From Terracoccus sp. 273MFTsu3.1 (GTDB lineage: Bacteria > Actinomycetota > Actinomycetes > Actinomycetales > Dermatophilaceae), in NCBI RefSeq assembly GCF_000383675.1, contig NZ_KB911821.1:620001-684000 (forward strand): 64,000 nt of DNA. The letters run 5' to 3'. The translations under genes were made by a program, and so were the position numbers. The stretch's first letter is position 1; each line of letters opens with the position of its first letter. The notes under the pieces were generated by a model. It did not search any database. It was not told where the DNA came from and worked only from the letters and a program-made list of their open reading frames with translations. Positions 8,975-17,824 of this stretch are shown in pieces.

Positions 8975-9085
8975 ATGACCATCACGGCCCCGGGCATGCC
9001 TGCCCACATCTCTTCTTCCTTGGAGTTCTCTTGTCATTCAACGCTTTTCACGACGACGACCTCGCGGTCGTCGACACCCGACTGA
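8975..9085 (+). CDS. Possible leader peptide ORF overlapping the RIO kinase start
   Basis: A 36-codon ATG frame with a strong ribosome site (AAGGAGGG, 5 bases upstream). It runs out of frame across the TTG start of the RIO kinase gene and stops 52 bases inside it. The peptide is Ser/Thr-rich and has no recognisable feature. Its good ribosome site and overlap could couple or attenuate translation of the kinase, whose own site (GGAG, TTG start) is weaker. It may equally be chance. Confidence 0.35.
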   Translation: MTITAPGMPAHISSSLEFSCHSTLFTTTTSRSSTPD

Positions 9086-9939
9086 CCGCTCGGCGCACCC
9101 TCGGCCTCGAGGACGAGCAGTACGCGGTCGACACCGACCCCGACGGCCCTCCCGAGGGTGACCGGTGGTCGAGCTGGGACGGAGCCACCCACGGCCCGAA
9201 GCCGCGCCCCGACTGGGTCATCACCGACCTCGGCGCCGTCGAGGCCGACCTCGGGGTGCTCAAGACCGGCAAGGAGGCCGACGTCCACCTCGTCCGACGG
9301 TGGGTGCCCGGATCCTCCGACCGGGACGTGCTCATGGCCGGGAAGCGCTACCGGTCGAGCAAGCACCGCATGTTCCACCGCGACTCGGGCTACCTCGAGG
9401 GCCGGCGCGTGCGGAAGTCGCGCGAGACGCGGGCCATGCTGACCCGCACCTCGTTCGGCAAGGAGCTGATCAGCGGTCTCTGGGCCTTCGCCGAGTTCGA
9501 GACGCTGGTCCGCCTCTGGCACGAGGGGCTGCCGGTGCCCTACCCGGTGCAGATGTCCGACGACGAGATGCTGATGGAGTTCATCGGCACGCCCGACGGG
9601 CAGGCCGCGCCACGGCTGGCGCAGGTGCGTCCGGACCCGGACCTGCTACCGGTGCTCTTCGAGCAGCTGCGCGAGGCGATGCTGCGGCTCGCCGAGCTCG
9701 GTTGGGCGCACGGCGACCTCTCCCCGTACAACGTGCTGCTCGAGGGCGAGGGGGACGACGCCCGGCTCGTCCTCATCGACTGGCCGCAGATCGTCGACGT
9801 CATCGGCAACCCGCACGGCCCGGAGTTCCTCGAGCGCGACACCCACAACATGTGTGAGTGGTTCACCCGTCGTGGGTATGCGGTCGACGAGGGCCTGCTC
9901 TTCGGTGACCTCATCGCGGCGGCGACGTCGCGGTGGTGA
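9031..9939 (+). CDS. RIO-type atypical serine/threonine kinase
   Basis: 302 residues. Kinase hallmarks are the RIO nucleotide loop TGKEADVHL (79-87), the invariant lysine in LMAGKRYR (Lys105), the catalytic loop HGDLSPYN (Asp229) and the metal-binding aspartate in LIDWPQ (Asp250). RIO1 kinases help mature the small ribosomal subunit in eukaryotes and archaea; in bacteria the substrate is generally unknown. The start is a TTG with GGAG 6 bases upstream. It is divergent from the CHAT operon across a 252-bp gap, and is followed by a 14-bp-stem terminator. Confidence 0.88.
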   Translation: MSFNAFHDDDLAVVDTRLTARRTLGLEDEQYAVDTDPDGPPEGDRWSSWDGATHGPKPRPDWVITDLGAVEADLGVLKTGKEADVHLVRRWVPGSSDRDVLMAGKRYRSSKHRMFHRDSGYLEGRRVRKSRETRAMLTRTSFGKELISGLWAFAEFETLVRLWHEGLPVPYPVQMSDDEMLMEFIGTPDGQAAPRLAQVRPDPDLLPVLFEQLREAMLRLAELGWAHGDLSPYNVLLEGEGDDARLVLIDWPQIVDVIGNPHGPEFLERDTHNMCEWFTRRGYAVDEGLLFGDLIAAATSRW

Positions 9940-9973
9940 TGACCTCAGCGTCGCACCGAAGGGCCACGGACCA

Positions 9974-10008
9974 GATGGAGGCCACCCGTTCGTGGGGTGG
10001 CCTCCATC
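9974..10008. terminator. Strong bidirectional hairpin terminator
   Basis: GATGGAGGCCACCC (9974-9987) pairs perfectly with its reverse complement at 9995-10008 around a 7-base loop. It lies between the convergent RIO kinase and nitroreductase genes. A second, looser stem (CGAGAGGCC 10022-10030 with 10068-10076) follows before the nitroreductase stop. Confidence 0.85.
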
Positions 10009-10082
10009 GTCCTTCGACCGGCGAGAGGCCGCGAACCGGACCGTCCCGCGGGCGGCCGCCGGCTCGTGGCCTCTCGACGCGG

Positions 10083-10775
10083 TCAGTCGGTGAGGAAGTC
10101 CGCCGGGTGGCCGAACTTCCCGGAGTGGACGAAGGCCTCGAGCGGCAGGCGCGACCGCGGCAGCCGCGCCCGGGCCAGCACCCAGTCCGGCATCTCGCCG
10201 TCGTCGTCCGGGCCGGCGGGCAGTCCGAGCGCGATGCCCGTCGTGACGGCCCAGTGCGGCGGGACGGCGAACCGCTCGGTCGCAGCGCGGTGGTCGAAGC
10301 CGCCGAACTGGCGCACCTGCAGGCCCATCGAGCGCGCCTGCACCGTGATGTGGGCGACCGCCTGCCCGAGGTCGAACATCGCGTAGTCGCTGTAGGCGAG
10401 CTCATGGTCCTCGTCGGTCGCGACCTGGTGCAGCGTCAGGATGATCGCCGAGGCGGACGGCGCCCACACCTGGTTCGCTGACGAGAGGACGTCGACCATG
10501 GCGGCGTGGGTGTCGTCGCCGCGCAGGCCGACGATGAAGCCCCAGGGCTGTGAGTTGCCGGCCGACGGCGACCACCGCGCGGCCTCGAGGATCGCGCGCA
10601 GGGCGTCGGGGCCGAGCACGTGCGAGCGGTCGTATACCATGACGCTCTCCCGGTCGCGCAGCAGGGGTGTCAACGTCTCCGGCTGCGCCGTCGGCGCCAG
10701 GGGAACCGCGGGCGGCGTATGCCGTCCGCCGACCACCGTCTCGTCGCTCACGTCTCGATCGCCGTCCTCACGCAC
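10083..10775 (-). CDS. Nitroreductase family protein
   Basis: 230 residues from the GTG at 10775; an alternative GTG at 10751 would give MSDETVVGG and is about equally plausible. RESVMVYD at the start of the domain and ARWSPSAGNSQPWGF are the FMN-binding signatures of the nitroreductase fold. Members reduce nitro groups, quinones or flavins with NAD(P)H as FMN dimers. The C-terminal LEAFVHSGKFG is typical of actinobacterial members. It is separated from proS by 84 bases on the same strand. The substrate cannot be inferred. Confidence 0.85.
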   Translation of the reverse strand: MREDGDRDVSDETVVGGRHTPPAVPLAPTAQPETLTPLLRDRESVMVYDRSHVLGPDALRAILEAARWSPSAGNSQPWGFIVGLRGDDTHAAMVDVLSSANQVWAPSASAIILTLHQVATDEDHELAYSDYAMFDLGQAVAHITVQARSMGLQVRQFGGFDHRAATERFAVPPHWAVTTGIALGLPAGPDDDGEMPDWVLARARLPRSRLPLEAFVHSGKFGHPADFLTD

Positions 10776-10859
10776 TCGTCAACCATGCCGCAGCCCGGCG
10801 TCTTCCCGGCCCGGGTGTGGGCGGGACCACGCCGGTGGCCGACGGACGGGGGCGCCACG

Positions 10860-12269
10860 TCAGTAGGCGCGGCCGACGACCGCGAGCACGCCGTCGTCGG
10901 ACTCCGAGGTCGGCACGGTGCCGTCGGGCATCGTCAGGCACCGCACCGTGACGGCGGACTCCGCGAGCAGCGACTCTCCCTGCTCACCGAGCGTCGACCA
11001 CGGGATGGTGGCCCAGCCGGTGCGAGCGGCCTCGGCGGCCTCCTCGATGGTGCTCACGGCGGCGGTGTTCGTGTCGCGGTGGGCGAGCGCGGCGGCATAC
11101 AGCGCGTCGTGGTCCTCGTCGAGCGCCGCGGTCACCGTGTCGACGACGCCGCCGAGCGGCACCGACGACTTGCCACCGGCGATGCGTCGGGCGACGGTCA
11201 CGGAGCCCTCGGCGAGGTCACGGGGACCGACCTCGACCCGCAGCGGGATGCCTTTGAGCTCGGCATCGACGGCGCGACGTCCGAAGGGCGTGTCGACGCG
11301 GGCGTCGAGCTCGGCCCGCACCCCGCGCGTGAGGAGGTCGGCGACGACCTGACGGGCCGCCTCGACGACGCCCTCGCCGTCCTTGACGACCATGACGAGC
11401 GCCTGGACGGGAGCGAGTCTCGGCGGCACGCGCAGACCGTGGTCGTCGCCGTGGCCCATGATGAGACCGCCGAGCAGGCGGGTCGAGCTGCCCCACGACG
11501 TCGTCCAGCACGTCTCCTGGCGGCCCTGCTCGGACAGGTACGTGATGTCGAAGGCCTTGGCGAAGTTCTGGCCGAGCTCGTGGCTCGTGCCCATCTGGAG
11601 GGCCTTGCCGTCGCGCATCATCCCTTCCAGCGCAAGGGTGTTCGTCGCACCAGCGAAGCGTTCGCGCTTCGTCTTGCGACCGAGGACGACGGGCATGGCG
11701 AGCATCTCGCGCATGAACGGCGCGTAGACCTCCTCGTGGATGCGCTTCGCGTAGAGACGAGCGTCCTCCTCGGTCGCGTGCGCCGTGTGGCCCTCCTGCC
11801 AGAGGAACTCGCTCGTGCGCAGGAAGATCCGCGGGCGCAGCTCCCACCGGACGACGTTGGCCCACTGGTTGAGCAGCAGCGGCAGGTCACGGTAGCTCTG
11901 CGTCCACTTCGCCATGTACTCACCGATGACCGTCTCGGAGGTCGGACGCACGACGACCTTCTCCTCGAGCTCCTTCCCGCCGGCGTGCGTCACGACCGCG
12001 AGCTCGGGGCTGAAGCCCTCGACGTGCTCGGCCTCACGGCTGAGGTAGGACTCCGGGATGAAGAGGGGGAAGTACGCGTTGCGCGCACCGGCCTCCTTGA
12101 TGCGCCGGTCCATGTCGGCCTGCATCCGCTCCCAGATCGCGTAGCCGTACGGTCGGATGACCATCGTGCCCCGAACCGGACCGTTGTCGGCGAGCTCCGC
12201 CTTCGCGACGACGTCCTGGTACCAACGGGGGAAGTCCTCTGACTGAGGAGTGAGCACGGTCTTGGCCAT
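10860..12269 (-). CDS. proS: Prolyl-tRNA synthetase, archaeal/eukaryote-like type
   Basis: 469 residues; charges tRNA-Pro with proline. The start MAKTVLTPQSEDFPRWYQDVV and the compact length identify the short archaeal/eukaryote-like ProRS, which lacks the insertion editing domain of the usual long (about 570-residue) bacterial enzyme. Class II elements are visible as RPTSETVIGEY, LRTSEFLWQEGHTAH and the C-terminal region ending VVGRAY. The ATG at 12269 is supported by a leaderless TAGGAT box 7 bases upstream, so the longer upstream frame is rejected. Without an editing domain in cis, a separate Ala-tRNA-Pro deacylase may be needed elsewhere. Confidence 0.95.
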   Translation of the reverse strand: MAKTVLTPQSEDFPRWYQDVVAKAELADNGPVRGTMVIRPYGYAIWERMQADMDRRIKEAGARNAYFPLFIPESYLSREAEHVEGFSPELAVVTHAGGKELEEKVVVRPTSETVIGEYMAKWTQSYRDLPLLLNQWANVVRWELRPRIFLRTSEFLWQEGHTAHATEEDARLYAKRIHEEVYAPFMREMLAMPVVLGRKTKRERFAGATNTLALEGMMRDGKALQMGTSHELGQNFAKAFDITYLSEQGRQETCWTTSWGSSTRLLGGLIMGHGDDHGLRVPPRLAPVQALVMVVKDGEGVVEAARQVVADLLTRGVRAELDARVDTPFGRRAVDAELKGIPLRVEVGPRDLAEGSVTVARRIAGGKSSVPLGGVVDTVTAALDEDHDALYAAALAHRDTNTAAVSTIEEAAEAARTGWATIPWSTLGEQGESLLAESAVTVRCLTMPDGTVPTSESDDGVLAVVGRAY

Positions 12270-12276
12270 GGCCCCG

Positions 12277-12282
12277 ATCCTA
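12277..12282 (-). promoter_or_regulatory. Leaderless -10 box of proS
   Basis: TAGGAT on the minus strand, 7 bases before the proS ATG and with no ribosome site between. It fits the actinobacterial leaderless pattern TANNNT-N6/7-ATG. Confidence 0.65.
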
Positions 12283-12319
12283 TGATCGGGCGCAGGGGCC
12301 CCGTCACGTCGGTGTTGGC

Positions 12320-13222
12320 CTACACGCGCTCCATCGTCGCGACCATGAACGCCTGCCAGGCCTCGCGACTGTCGCCGAGCTCCCCCGGGCTCCCGGCCTG
12401 CTCGAGGATGCGCGTGGTCGCGTCCCGCGTCACGTCGTCGAAGTCGCCGGTGATCTCCACGTCGGTGCGACCCCAGACGTGCCGGCACATCGCCTGGACG
12501 GCCTGGACCTGGGCGTCGGAACGCCGGATGAGGCGCGGACGCTCCGGGCCGAACCGGCCGAGGTCGACGTGGATGTGGTTGCTGTGCGCGGCATCGAAGA
12601 GGTAGGTCAGCACGTCGGCGAACTCATGGTGCAGTCCGGCGGCGGTGCGCCAGTAGAGCGCGAGGCGGCGACGCAGCTCGGGCGCCGGCGCGTCACGCCA
12701 GAGGTCGTAGCGCAGGCTCGTCAGGTCGCGGCCGTCGGCGCGGAGCCGCGCGATGTCGATGGCCTCCCCCGAGCTGTGCCAGGACGTCGCCGAGCCGCGG
12801 ACCCAGGCCCCGTACGAGCGCACCTCGTCGGGCACCTGCCCGACGTGGCGGCGGTGCAGGGCGAGCCACTGGTCCAGGCGCGCCCCGAACGGCTCGGTGA
12901 CGTAGTACGTGGCAGGGCGGCCCGTCACCTCGTAGACGTACGCCGCGGCCCCGATGCGCTGCCTCGCCTGCAGGGCCGAGCGGTCGACCGGCTGCGGGTC
13001 GATGCGCAGCTCCGGCGGCGTCGGCTCGCCCAGACCCGCCAGCCGAGGGAGGGAGGCGAGGCCGGGACCGCGCGACACGGCATACGCCCCGCCGGCGGCG
13101 ACGGCTCCCACCGCGCCGAGCGTCAGCAGGCGACGGCGCGTCAGTCCGCTCTCGCCCGACGGGGGTGCCTCCGGGTCGGGGCGCCGGGCCGTCGGCTCCC
13201 CCGTCCGCATCTGCTGGCCCAT
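12320..13222 (-). CDS. Tat-exported extensin_C / D-Ala-D-Ala carboxypeptidase-like protein
   Basis: 300 residues. Residues 28-48 (LTRRRLLTLGAVGAVAAGGAYA) are a twin-arginine signal, so export is by Tat in the folded state. The central domain has SWHSSGEAIDIA (His149, Asp156) and HSNHIHVDLG (His216, His218). These are the zinc ligands of the extensin_C/DD-peptidase (Hedgehog-like) fold, which suggests a Zn-dependent peptidoglycan peptidase. The C-terminal 60 residues are unassigned. It lies upstream of proS on the same strand and is divergent from the molybdoenzyme gene. Confidence 0.8.
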   Translation of the reverse strand: MGQQMRTGEPTARRPDPEAPPSGESGLTRRRLLTLGAVGAVAAGGAYAVSRGPGLASLPRLAGLGEPTPPELRIDPQPVDRSALQARQRIGAAAYVYEVTGRPATYYVTEPFGARLDQWLALHRRHVGQVPDEVRSYGAWVRGSATSWHSSGEAIDIARLRADGRDLTSLRYDLWRDAPAPELRRRLALYWRTAAGLHHEFADVLTYLFDAAHSNHIHVDLGRFGPERPRLIRRSDAQVQAVQAMCRHVWGRTDVEITGDFDDVTRDATTRILEQAGSPGELGDSREAWQAFMVATMERV

Positions 13223-13374
13223 GCCTGGTCCAACGCGCGAGGCGGCCGGAGGTATCCCGCAGGGGACGAAGCCGATGGGGCAGACTCACAGGAAACTGCC
13301 AGTCCTGCATGGTGACGTGCGGGGACGAACGGGGAACGAGTCTTGTGACAACCGATCCGACGAGGGGTTAGACC

Positions 13375-15810
13375 ATGTCCGAGCACCGGCGCCGCACCAT
13401 GATCCCGATCGTGCCCGTGCGGCCGACAGCGGCCCCCACCCACGACGTCGACCCCACCCAGGTCGACCGGGGCAAGATCAAGTCCAAGGCCGCCGGCCTG
13501 ACCGCCATCGCCGTCACGGCGCAGCGCGGCATGGAGCAGATGGGCGCCCGCCGGTCGTTCGCGACCCTGCGGCGGATCAACCAGCCCGACGGCTTCGACT
13601 GCATGGGCTGCGCGTGGCCCGACCCGCACCCGGAGGAGCGCAGCTTCGCCGAGTTCTGCGAGAACGGCGCCAAGGCCGTCGCCGAGGAGGCCACCCTGCG
13701 GCGGGTCGACCCCTCGTTCTTCGCCGAGCACCCCGTTGCCGAGCTGTCCGGCTGGACGGACTACCTCCTGGGCCAGCAGGGCCGCATCACGCACCCGATG
13801 GTGCTGCGCGAGGGTGGCACCCACTACGAGCCCATCTCGTGGGACGACGCGTACGCCCTCATCGCCGAACGGCTGCGCGGGCTCGCGTCGCCCGACGAGG
13901 CGGTCTTCTACACGAGCGGCCGTGCCTCCAACGAGGCGGCGTTCGCCTACCAGCTCTTCGCCCGGGCCTTCGGCACGAACAACCTCCCCGACTGCTCCAA
14001 CATGTGCCACGAGTCGACGTCCGTGGCGCTGGCCGAGGTCATCGGCATCGGCAAGGGCTCCGTGAGTCTCGACGACATCCACGAGGCCGAGCTCATCCTC
14101 ATCGCCGGGCAGAACCCCGGCACCAACCACCCGCGCATGCTCACCGCCCTCGAGATCGCCAAGCGCGCCGGAGCGAAGATCGTCGCCGTCAACCCGCTGC
14201 CGGAGACCGGCCTGCGCGGCTTCGACAACCCCCAGAAGGTCCGCGGCATCGTCGGCGTCGGCACCGAGCTCGCCGATGAGTTCCTGCCGATCCGGCTCGG
14301 CGGCGACCTGGCCCTCTTCCAGGCGATCGGTTCGCTCCTCGTGGCCCGGCACGACGCCGGCGAGGACGTCTTCGACACCGACTTCATCGAGCGCCACACC
14401 GAGGGTTTCGAGGCCTGGGCCGCCCACATGCGCGAGCTCGACTGGGACCTCGTCGCCGAGGCCACCTCGCTCGACCGCGCCCAGATCGAGCGCGTCACCG
14501 AGCTCTTCGCCCGGTCGCGCAGGACGGTGCTCTGCTGGGCCATGGGTGTCACGCAGCACCGCCACGCCGTCGCGACGATCAAGGAGATGGCCAACGTCGC
14601 CCTCGTGCAGGGCAACATCGGCAAGCCCGGCGCCGGCCTGTGCCCCGTGCGCGGGCACTCGAACGTCCAGGGCGACCGCACGATGGGCATCTGGGAGAAG
14701 CTGCCCCCCCACTTCGGTGACGCGCTCGAGGCCGAGTTCGGTATCGACGTCCCACGCGAGCGCGGCCTCGATGTCGTCAACTCGATCCGTGCGATGCGCG
14801 ACGGCGACGCCAAGGTCCTCGTCGGGCTCGGCGGCAACTTCGCCGCGGCGACACCCGACACCGAGGTGACCCACGACGCGCTCCGGTCGGTCGACCTCGT
14901 CGTCAACATCTCGACCAAGCTCAACCGCTCGCACGTCGTCGTCGGTCACACCTCCCTGATCCTGCCGACGCTCGGGCGCACCGAGCGCGACGAGCAGCGC
15001 AGCGGTCTGCAGGGCGTCACCGTCGAGGACAGCATGTCGAGCGTGCACCTCTCGCACGGCAGGCTCGAGCCCGCCGGCCCGGAGCTGCGCTCGGAGGTGT
15101 CGATCATCAGCGGCATCGCCGCGGCCACGCTCTCCGGGCGCGGCGCGGCCGGCGAGATCGACTGGGCCGCCATGGCCGACGACTACTCCGTCATCCGGCG
15201 CCACATCGAGCGCGTCGTGCCCGGCTGCGAGGCCTACGACGAGAAGGTGCACCGCCCGGGCGGCTTCGTGCTGCCGCACCCGCCGCGGGACTCGAGGACG
15301 TTCGAGACGCCCTCGAAGCGCGCCGTCCTCACCGTGAGCCCGCTGCAGATGGTGTCGGCGCCCGAGGGCCACCTCGTGCTCCAGTCGCTGCGCAGCCACG
15401 ACCAGTTCAACACGACGATCTACGGCCACGACGACCGCTACCGGGGCATCTCCGGTGGCCGCGAGATCGTCATGGTCCATCCCGACGACCTCGCCACCCT
15501 CGGCTTCTCCGACGGCGACCACGTCGACGTCATCGCGCCCTGGCCCGACGGCACCCAGCGGGTCGTCCGCGACTTCCGGGTGGTCTCCTACCCCACCGTC
15601 CGTGGCTGCGTCGCCGCCTACTACCCCGAGGTCAACCCCCTCGTGGCCCTCGAGTCCACGGCCGTCGGCAGCAACTGCCCGGTCTCCAAGGCGGTCCTCG
15701 TGCGCCTCGTCCCGGCCGGGCAGGCTCCGCCACACTCGGCCAGCGACGACCTCGAGGCCGGTGACGACTCCGAGAAGCGCAGCGAGGTCAAGCCGCACCA
15801 CCTGAGCTGA
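13375..15810 (+). CDS. Molybdopterin oxidoreductase of the FdhF/YdeP family
   Basis: 811 residues, close to the usual length of YdeP-type proteins. FDCMGCAWPDP (Cys76, Cys79) and CSNMCHESTS (Cys207, Cys211) are the family signatures; Cys211 is the likely molybdenum ligand. Blocks such as GQNPGTNHPRML and GRTERDE bind bis-MGD cofactor. The family is formate-dehydrogenase-like but the substrate is unknown; E. coli YdeP is linked to acid resistance. The ATG follows GAGGGG. No electron-transfer subunit, FdhD or Mo-cofactor gene is adjacent. A strong terminator follows. Confidence 0.88.
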   Translation: MSEHRRRTMIPIVPVRPTAAPTHDVDPTQVDRGKIKSKAAGLTAIAVTAQRGMEQMGARRSFATLRRINQPDGFDCMGCAWPDPHPEERSFAEFCENGAKAVAEEATLRRVDPSFFAEHPVAELSGWTDYLLGQQGRITHPMVLREGGTHYEPISWDDAYALIAERLRGLASPDEAVFYTSGRASNEAAFAYQLFARAFGTNNLPDCSNMCHESTSVALAEVIGIGKGSVSLDDIHEAELILIAGQNPGTNHPRMLTALEIAKRAGAKIVAVNPLPETGLRGFDNPQKVRGIVGVGTELADEFLPIRLGGDLALFQAIGSLLVARHDAGEDVFDTDFIERHTEGFEAWAAHMRELDWDLVAEATSLDRAQIERVTELFARSRRTVLCWAMGVTQHRHAVATIKEMANVALVQGNIGKPGAGLCPVRGHSNVQGDRTMGIWEKLPPHFGDALEAEFGIDVPRERGLDVVNSIRAMRDGDAKVLVGLGGNFAAATPDTEVTHDALRSVDLVVNISTKLNRSHVVVGHTSLILPTLGRTERDEQRSGLQGVTVEDSMSSVHLSHGRLEPAGPELRSEVSIISGIAAATLSGRGAAGEIDWAAMADDYSVIRRHIERVVPGCEAYDEKVHRPGGFVLPHPPRDSRTFETPSKRAVLTVSPLQMVSAPEGHLVLQSLRSHDQFNTTIYGHDDRYRGISGGREIVMVHPDDLATLGFSDGDHVDVIAPWPDGTQRVVRDFRVVSYPTVRGCVAAYYPEVNPLVALESTAVGSNCPVSKAVLVRLVPAGQAPPHSASDDLEAGDDSEKRSEVKPHHLS

Positions 15811-15847
15811 CGGACCGCTCCGACGGCACCGACCGTCGATGCACGCC

Positions 15848-15879
15848 CACCGCCCCGGCCCCTCCAGGCCGGGGCGGTG
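15848..15879 (+). terminator. Hairpin terminator after the molybdoenzyme gene
   Basis: A 13-bp stem, CACCGCCCCGGCC at 15848-15860 with its complement at 15867-15879, around a 6-base loop. One GTATGCCGT copy follows at 15883. Confidence 0.8.
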
Positions 15880-15936
15880 CGCGTATGCCGTGTGCCTCCC
15901 GGCGCGCGTCGCCCCCTCGCGTGGCCGCCCGAGTCC

Positions 15937-15942
15937 TACGCT
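15937..15942 (+). promoter_or_regulatory. Leaderless -10 box
   Basis: TACGCT, 6 bases before the ATG at 15949, with no ribosome site between. This decides the start of the following hydrolase gene against a longer upstream frame. Confidence 0.65.
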
Positions 15943-15948
15943 GCCCGC

Positions 15949-16743
15949 ATGTCCTGCGCCCCCGGCCCGTCGCGGCGTGCCGTGCTGCTCGGGGCGCTCG
16001 GGGCGCCAGGGCTGGTGACGGCGTCCACCGCCCTGACCGGCTGCTCGGCCACCGACGGGCCCATCCTGCGAGACGGGGTGCTCCCGGACCGCTTCGGGGT
16101 CGACTCGGCGCGGTGGCGGCTCGCCCTGCCACGGACCGGGCGACCGCGCGGGCTCGTCGTCGCGCTCCACGGCTCCGGCGGCGGTGCCGACGACGCCTTC
16201 GGGCTCGGCTTCCCCGACGAGGTCGAGTCCTCCCGGATGGCGCTCGTCTCCGTCGACGGGGGCCGCGGCTACTGGCACGCGCGGCGCGACGGCAGCGACA
16301 CCGGCGCGATGGTCCGGGAGGAGCTCATCCCCTTGGCCCTCGACGCGGCCGGCCTGCCCGCCTCCTCGCCTGTGACCCTGCTCGGCTGGTCGATGGGCGG
16401 TTTCGGCGCACTCCTGCTGGCGACCGAGCTCGGCCGCGCGCGGGTCAGTGGCGTCGTCGCCGCGAGCGCGGCTCTCTGGCTCCGGGGCAGTGACACCCCG
16501 GCCCGCGCGTACGACGGGCGCGCCGACTTCGACTCACACTCGATCTTCAACCGGATCGACCGGCTTCGCGGCATCCCGGTGCGCCTGGACTGTGGCACCG
16601 CCGACCCGTTCATCGCGGCGAACCGGGAGCTGTCGCGCCGGTTGCCCGCGGCGGAGGCCCACTTCACGGCTGGCGGCCACGACGACGACTTCTGGAGCGG
16701 CAACGTGCGCGCCGAGATGGCCTGGGCCGCCGCCCACTCCTGA
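15949..16743 (+). CDS. Putative exported alpha/beta-hydrolase (esterase-like)
   Basis: 264 residues from the leaderless ATG. The N-terminus SRRAVLLGALGAP looks like a Tat-type signal and is followed by a lipobox-like LTGC (Cys32), so it may be an anchored lipoprotein. The hydrolase core has an oxyanion loop VALHGSGGG (71-79), the nucleophile elbow LGWSMGGFG (Ser148), an acid candidate in GTADPF and a histidine in GGHDDDFW. It resembles carboxylesterases and poly-ester depolymerases; the substrate is unknown. It converges on a GNAT gene. Confidence 0.8.
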   Translation: MSCAPGPSRRAVLLGALGAPGLVTASTALTGCSATDGPILRDGVLPDRFGVDSARWRLALPRTGRPRGLVVALHGSGGGADDAFGLGFPDEVESSRMALVSVDGGRGYWHARRDGSDTGAMVREELIPLALDAAGLPASSPVTLLGWSMGGFGALLLATELGRARVSGVVAASAALWLRGSDTPARAYDGRADFDSHSIFNRIDRLRGIPVRLDCGTADPFIAANRELSRRLPAAEAHFTAGGHDDDFWSGNVRAEMAWAAAHS

Positions 16744-16860
16744 CCTCGTGCTCCCCTGTCCTCCTCCCCTCCTCCCGTGGCCGATCCCATGTGTCCGCGC
16801 GTCGCAGACGGTGCGCAGGAACGTCGAACCGGCACGGGGCCGGGCGAGCCGCGTCGCGGC

Positions 16861-17739
16861 TCAGGCGGCGCGGTGCAGGTCGTGGGCGTCCGGCAGGCGG
16901 CGGAAGCCGGCCGAGACGTAGGCGGCGACCGCACCGACGTTGGCGCTCGGGGTGCAGACCAGGCAGCTCGACGCGCCCAGCTCCCGGAGGGCGGCCGCGC
17001 ACGCGAGCGTGATCGAGCGTCCGTGGCCGCGGCCCCGGTGGTCGCGGTGCGCCCCCAACGGCTCGATGAGACCGGGTCGCCCCCGGCCGGCCGACCACAC
17101 GGTGGCGGTGGCCACCGCGGCTCCGGACTCGTCGTAGGCGACGAGGCACCTCGCGTCGACGTAGGCCGGTCCGGACGCCATCTCCCGCCACCGTGCCTCG
17201 CTGAACGTCGAGGTGTCGAACGACGCGCGCTGCACGGCAACCCGGTCACGGAGCAGCTCCGGCCCCGGGTCGGTGCCGACGGCCTCCACCCGCAGTCCGC
17301 TGTCCTCGACGGGCTCGGTCAGGTCCCGGACGAGCGGCGTCCACGGCTCGCCGTCGCCCCATCCGGCGTCCACGAGCGAGGCACGGAAGGCGTCACCGAA
17401 ACGCGCCTCGACCAAGGCCTCCCCGGCAGGGAGCACGCCACGCTCGGGGCGCGACACGTCGGTGAGCAGCTGGTGCGCCAGCTCGTCGTCGTCTCCGGCC
17501 GCCGGCGCGATCGCCATCCGGAGCGCGCGCGGGTCGTCGAGGAACCCGACGGCGACGAGGCGCCCGTCGCGACTCCACGTGCGAACGGCCGCCGCGGTCG
17601 CGTCGGCGCCGAAGCGCCAGTTCCAGCCGAGGTCGCCGGGGTGCAGCTGGACCGGCATCCCGTCCTGCTGCCACTCGCGCATCTCGCGCACGGCCTCGAC
17701 GAGGCCCTGGACTCCCGGCGTGCTCAGCTCGATCGACAT
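16861..17739 (-). CDS. GNAT family N-acetyltransferase (double GNAT)
   Basis: 292 residues from the ATG at 17739, the first good start; earlier codons read through promoter-like DNA. The C-terminal half has the acetyl-CoA loop HRGRGHGRS and the strand/helix region SSCLVCTPSANVGAVAAYVSAGF, as in GNAT enzymes. The N-terminal half looks like a degenerate second GNAT domain, an arrangement also seen in MshD-like and other tandem GNATs. The substrate is unknown. A small hairpin (GAGCCGC/GCGGCTC, 16846-16862) overlaps its stop and may end transcription from both sides. Confidence 0.8.
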   Translation of the reverse strand: MSIELSTPGVQGLVEAVREMREWQQDGMPVQLHPGDLGWNWRFGADATAAAVRTWSRDGRLVAVGFLDDPRALRMAIAPAAGDDDELAHQLLTDVSRPERGVLPAGEALVEARFGDAFRASLVDAGWGDGEPWTPLVRDLTEPVEDSGLRVEAVGTDPGPELLRDRVAVQRASFDTSTFSEARWREMASGPAYVDARCLVAYDESGAAVATATVWSAGRGRPGLIEPLGAHRDHRGRGHGRSITLACAAALRELGASSCLVCTPSANVGAVAAYVSAGFRRLPDAHDLHRAA

Positions 17740-17824
17740 GCACCGATCCAACACCGTCACCGGGCGAGCCCACACCTCGTTTTGCGACGGCACCCCCCTG
17801 CGCCGAGCGGCGTCGACGGCGTCG

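Noticed and set aside
13141-16278. 1045-codon minus-strand frame opposite the molybdoenzyme
   Set aside because: Shadow frame; the plus strand encodes a recognisable YdeP-type protein of full length.
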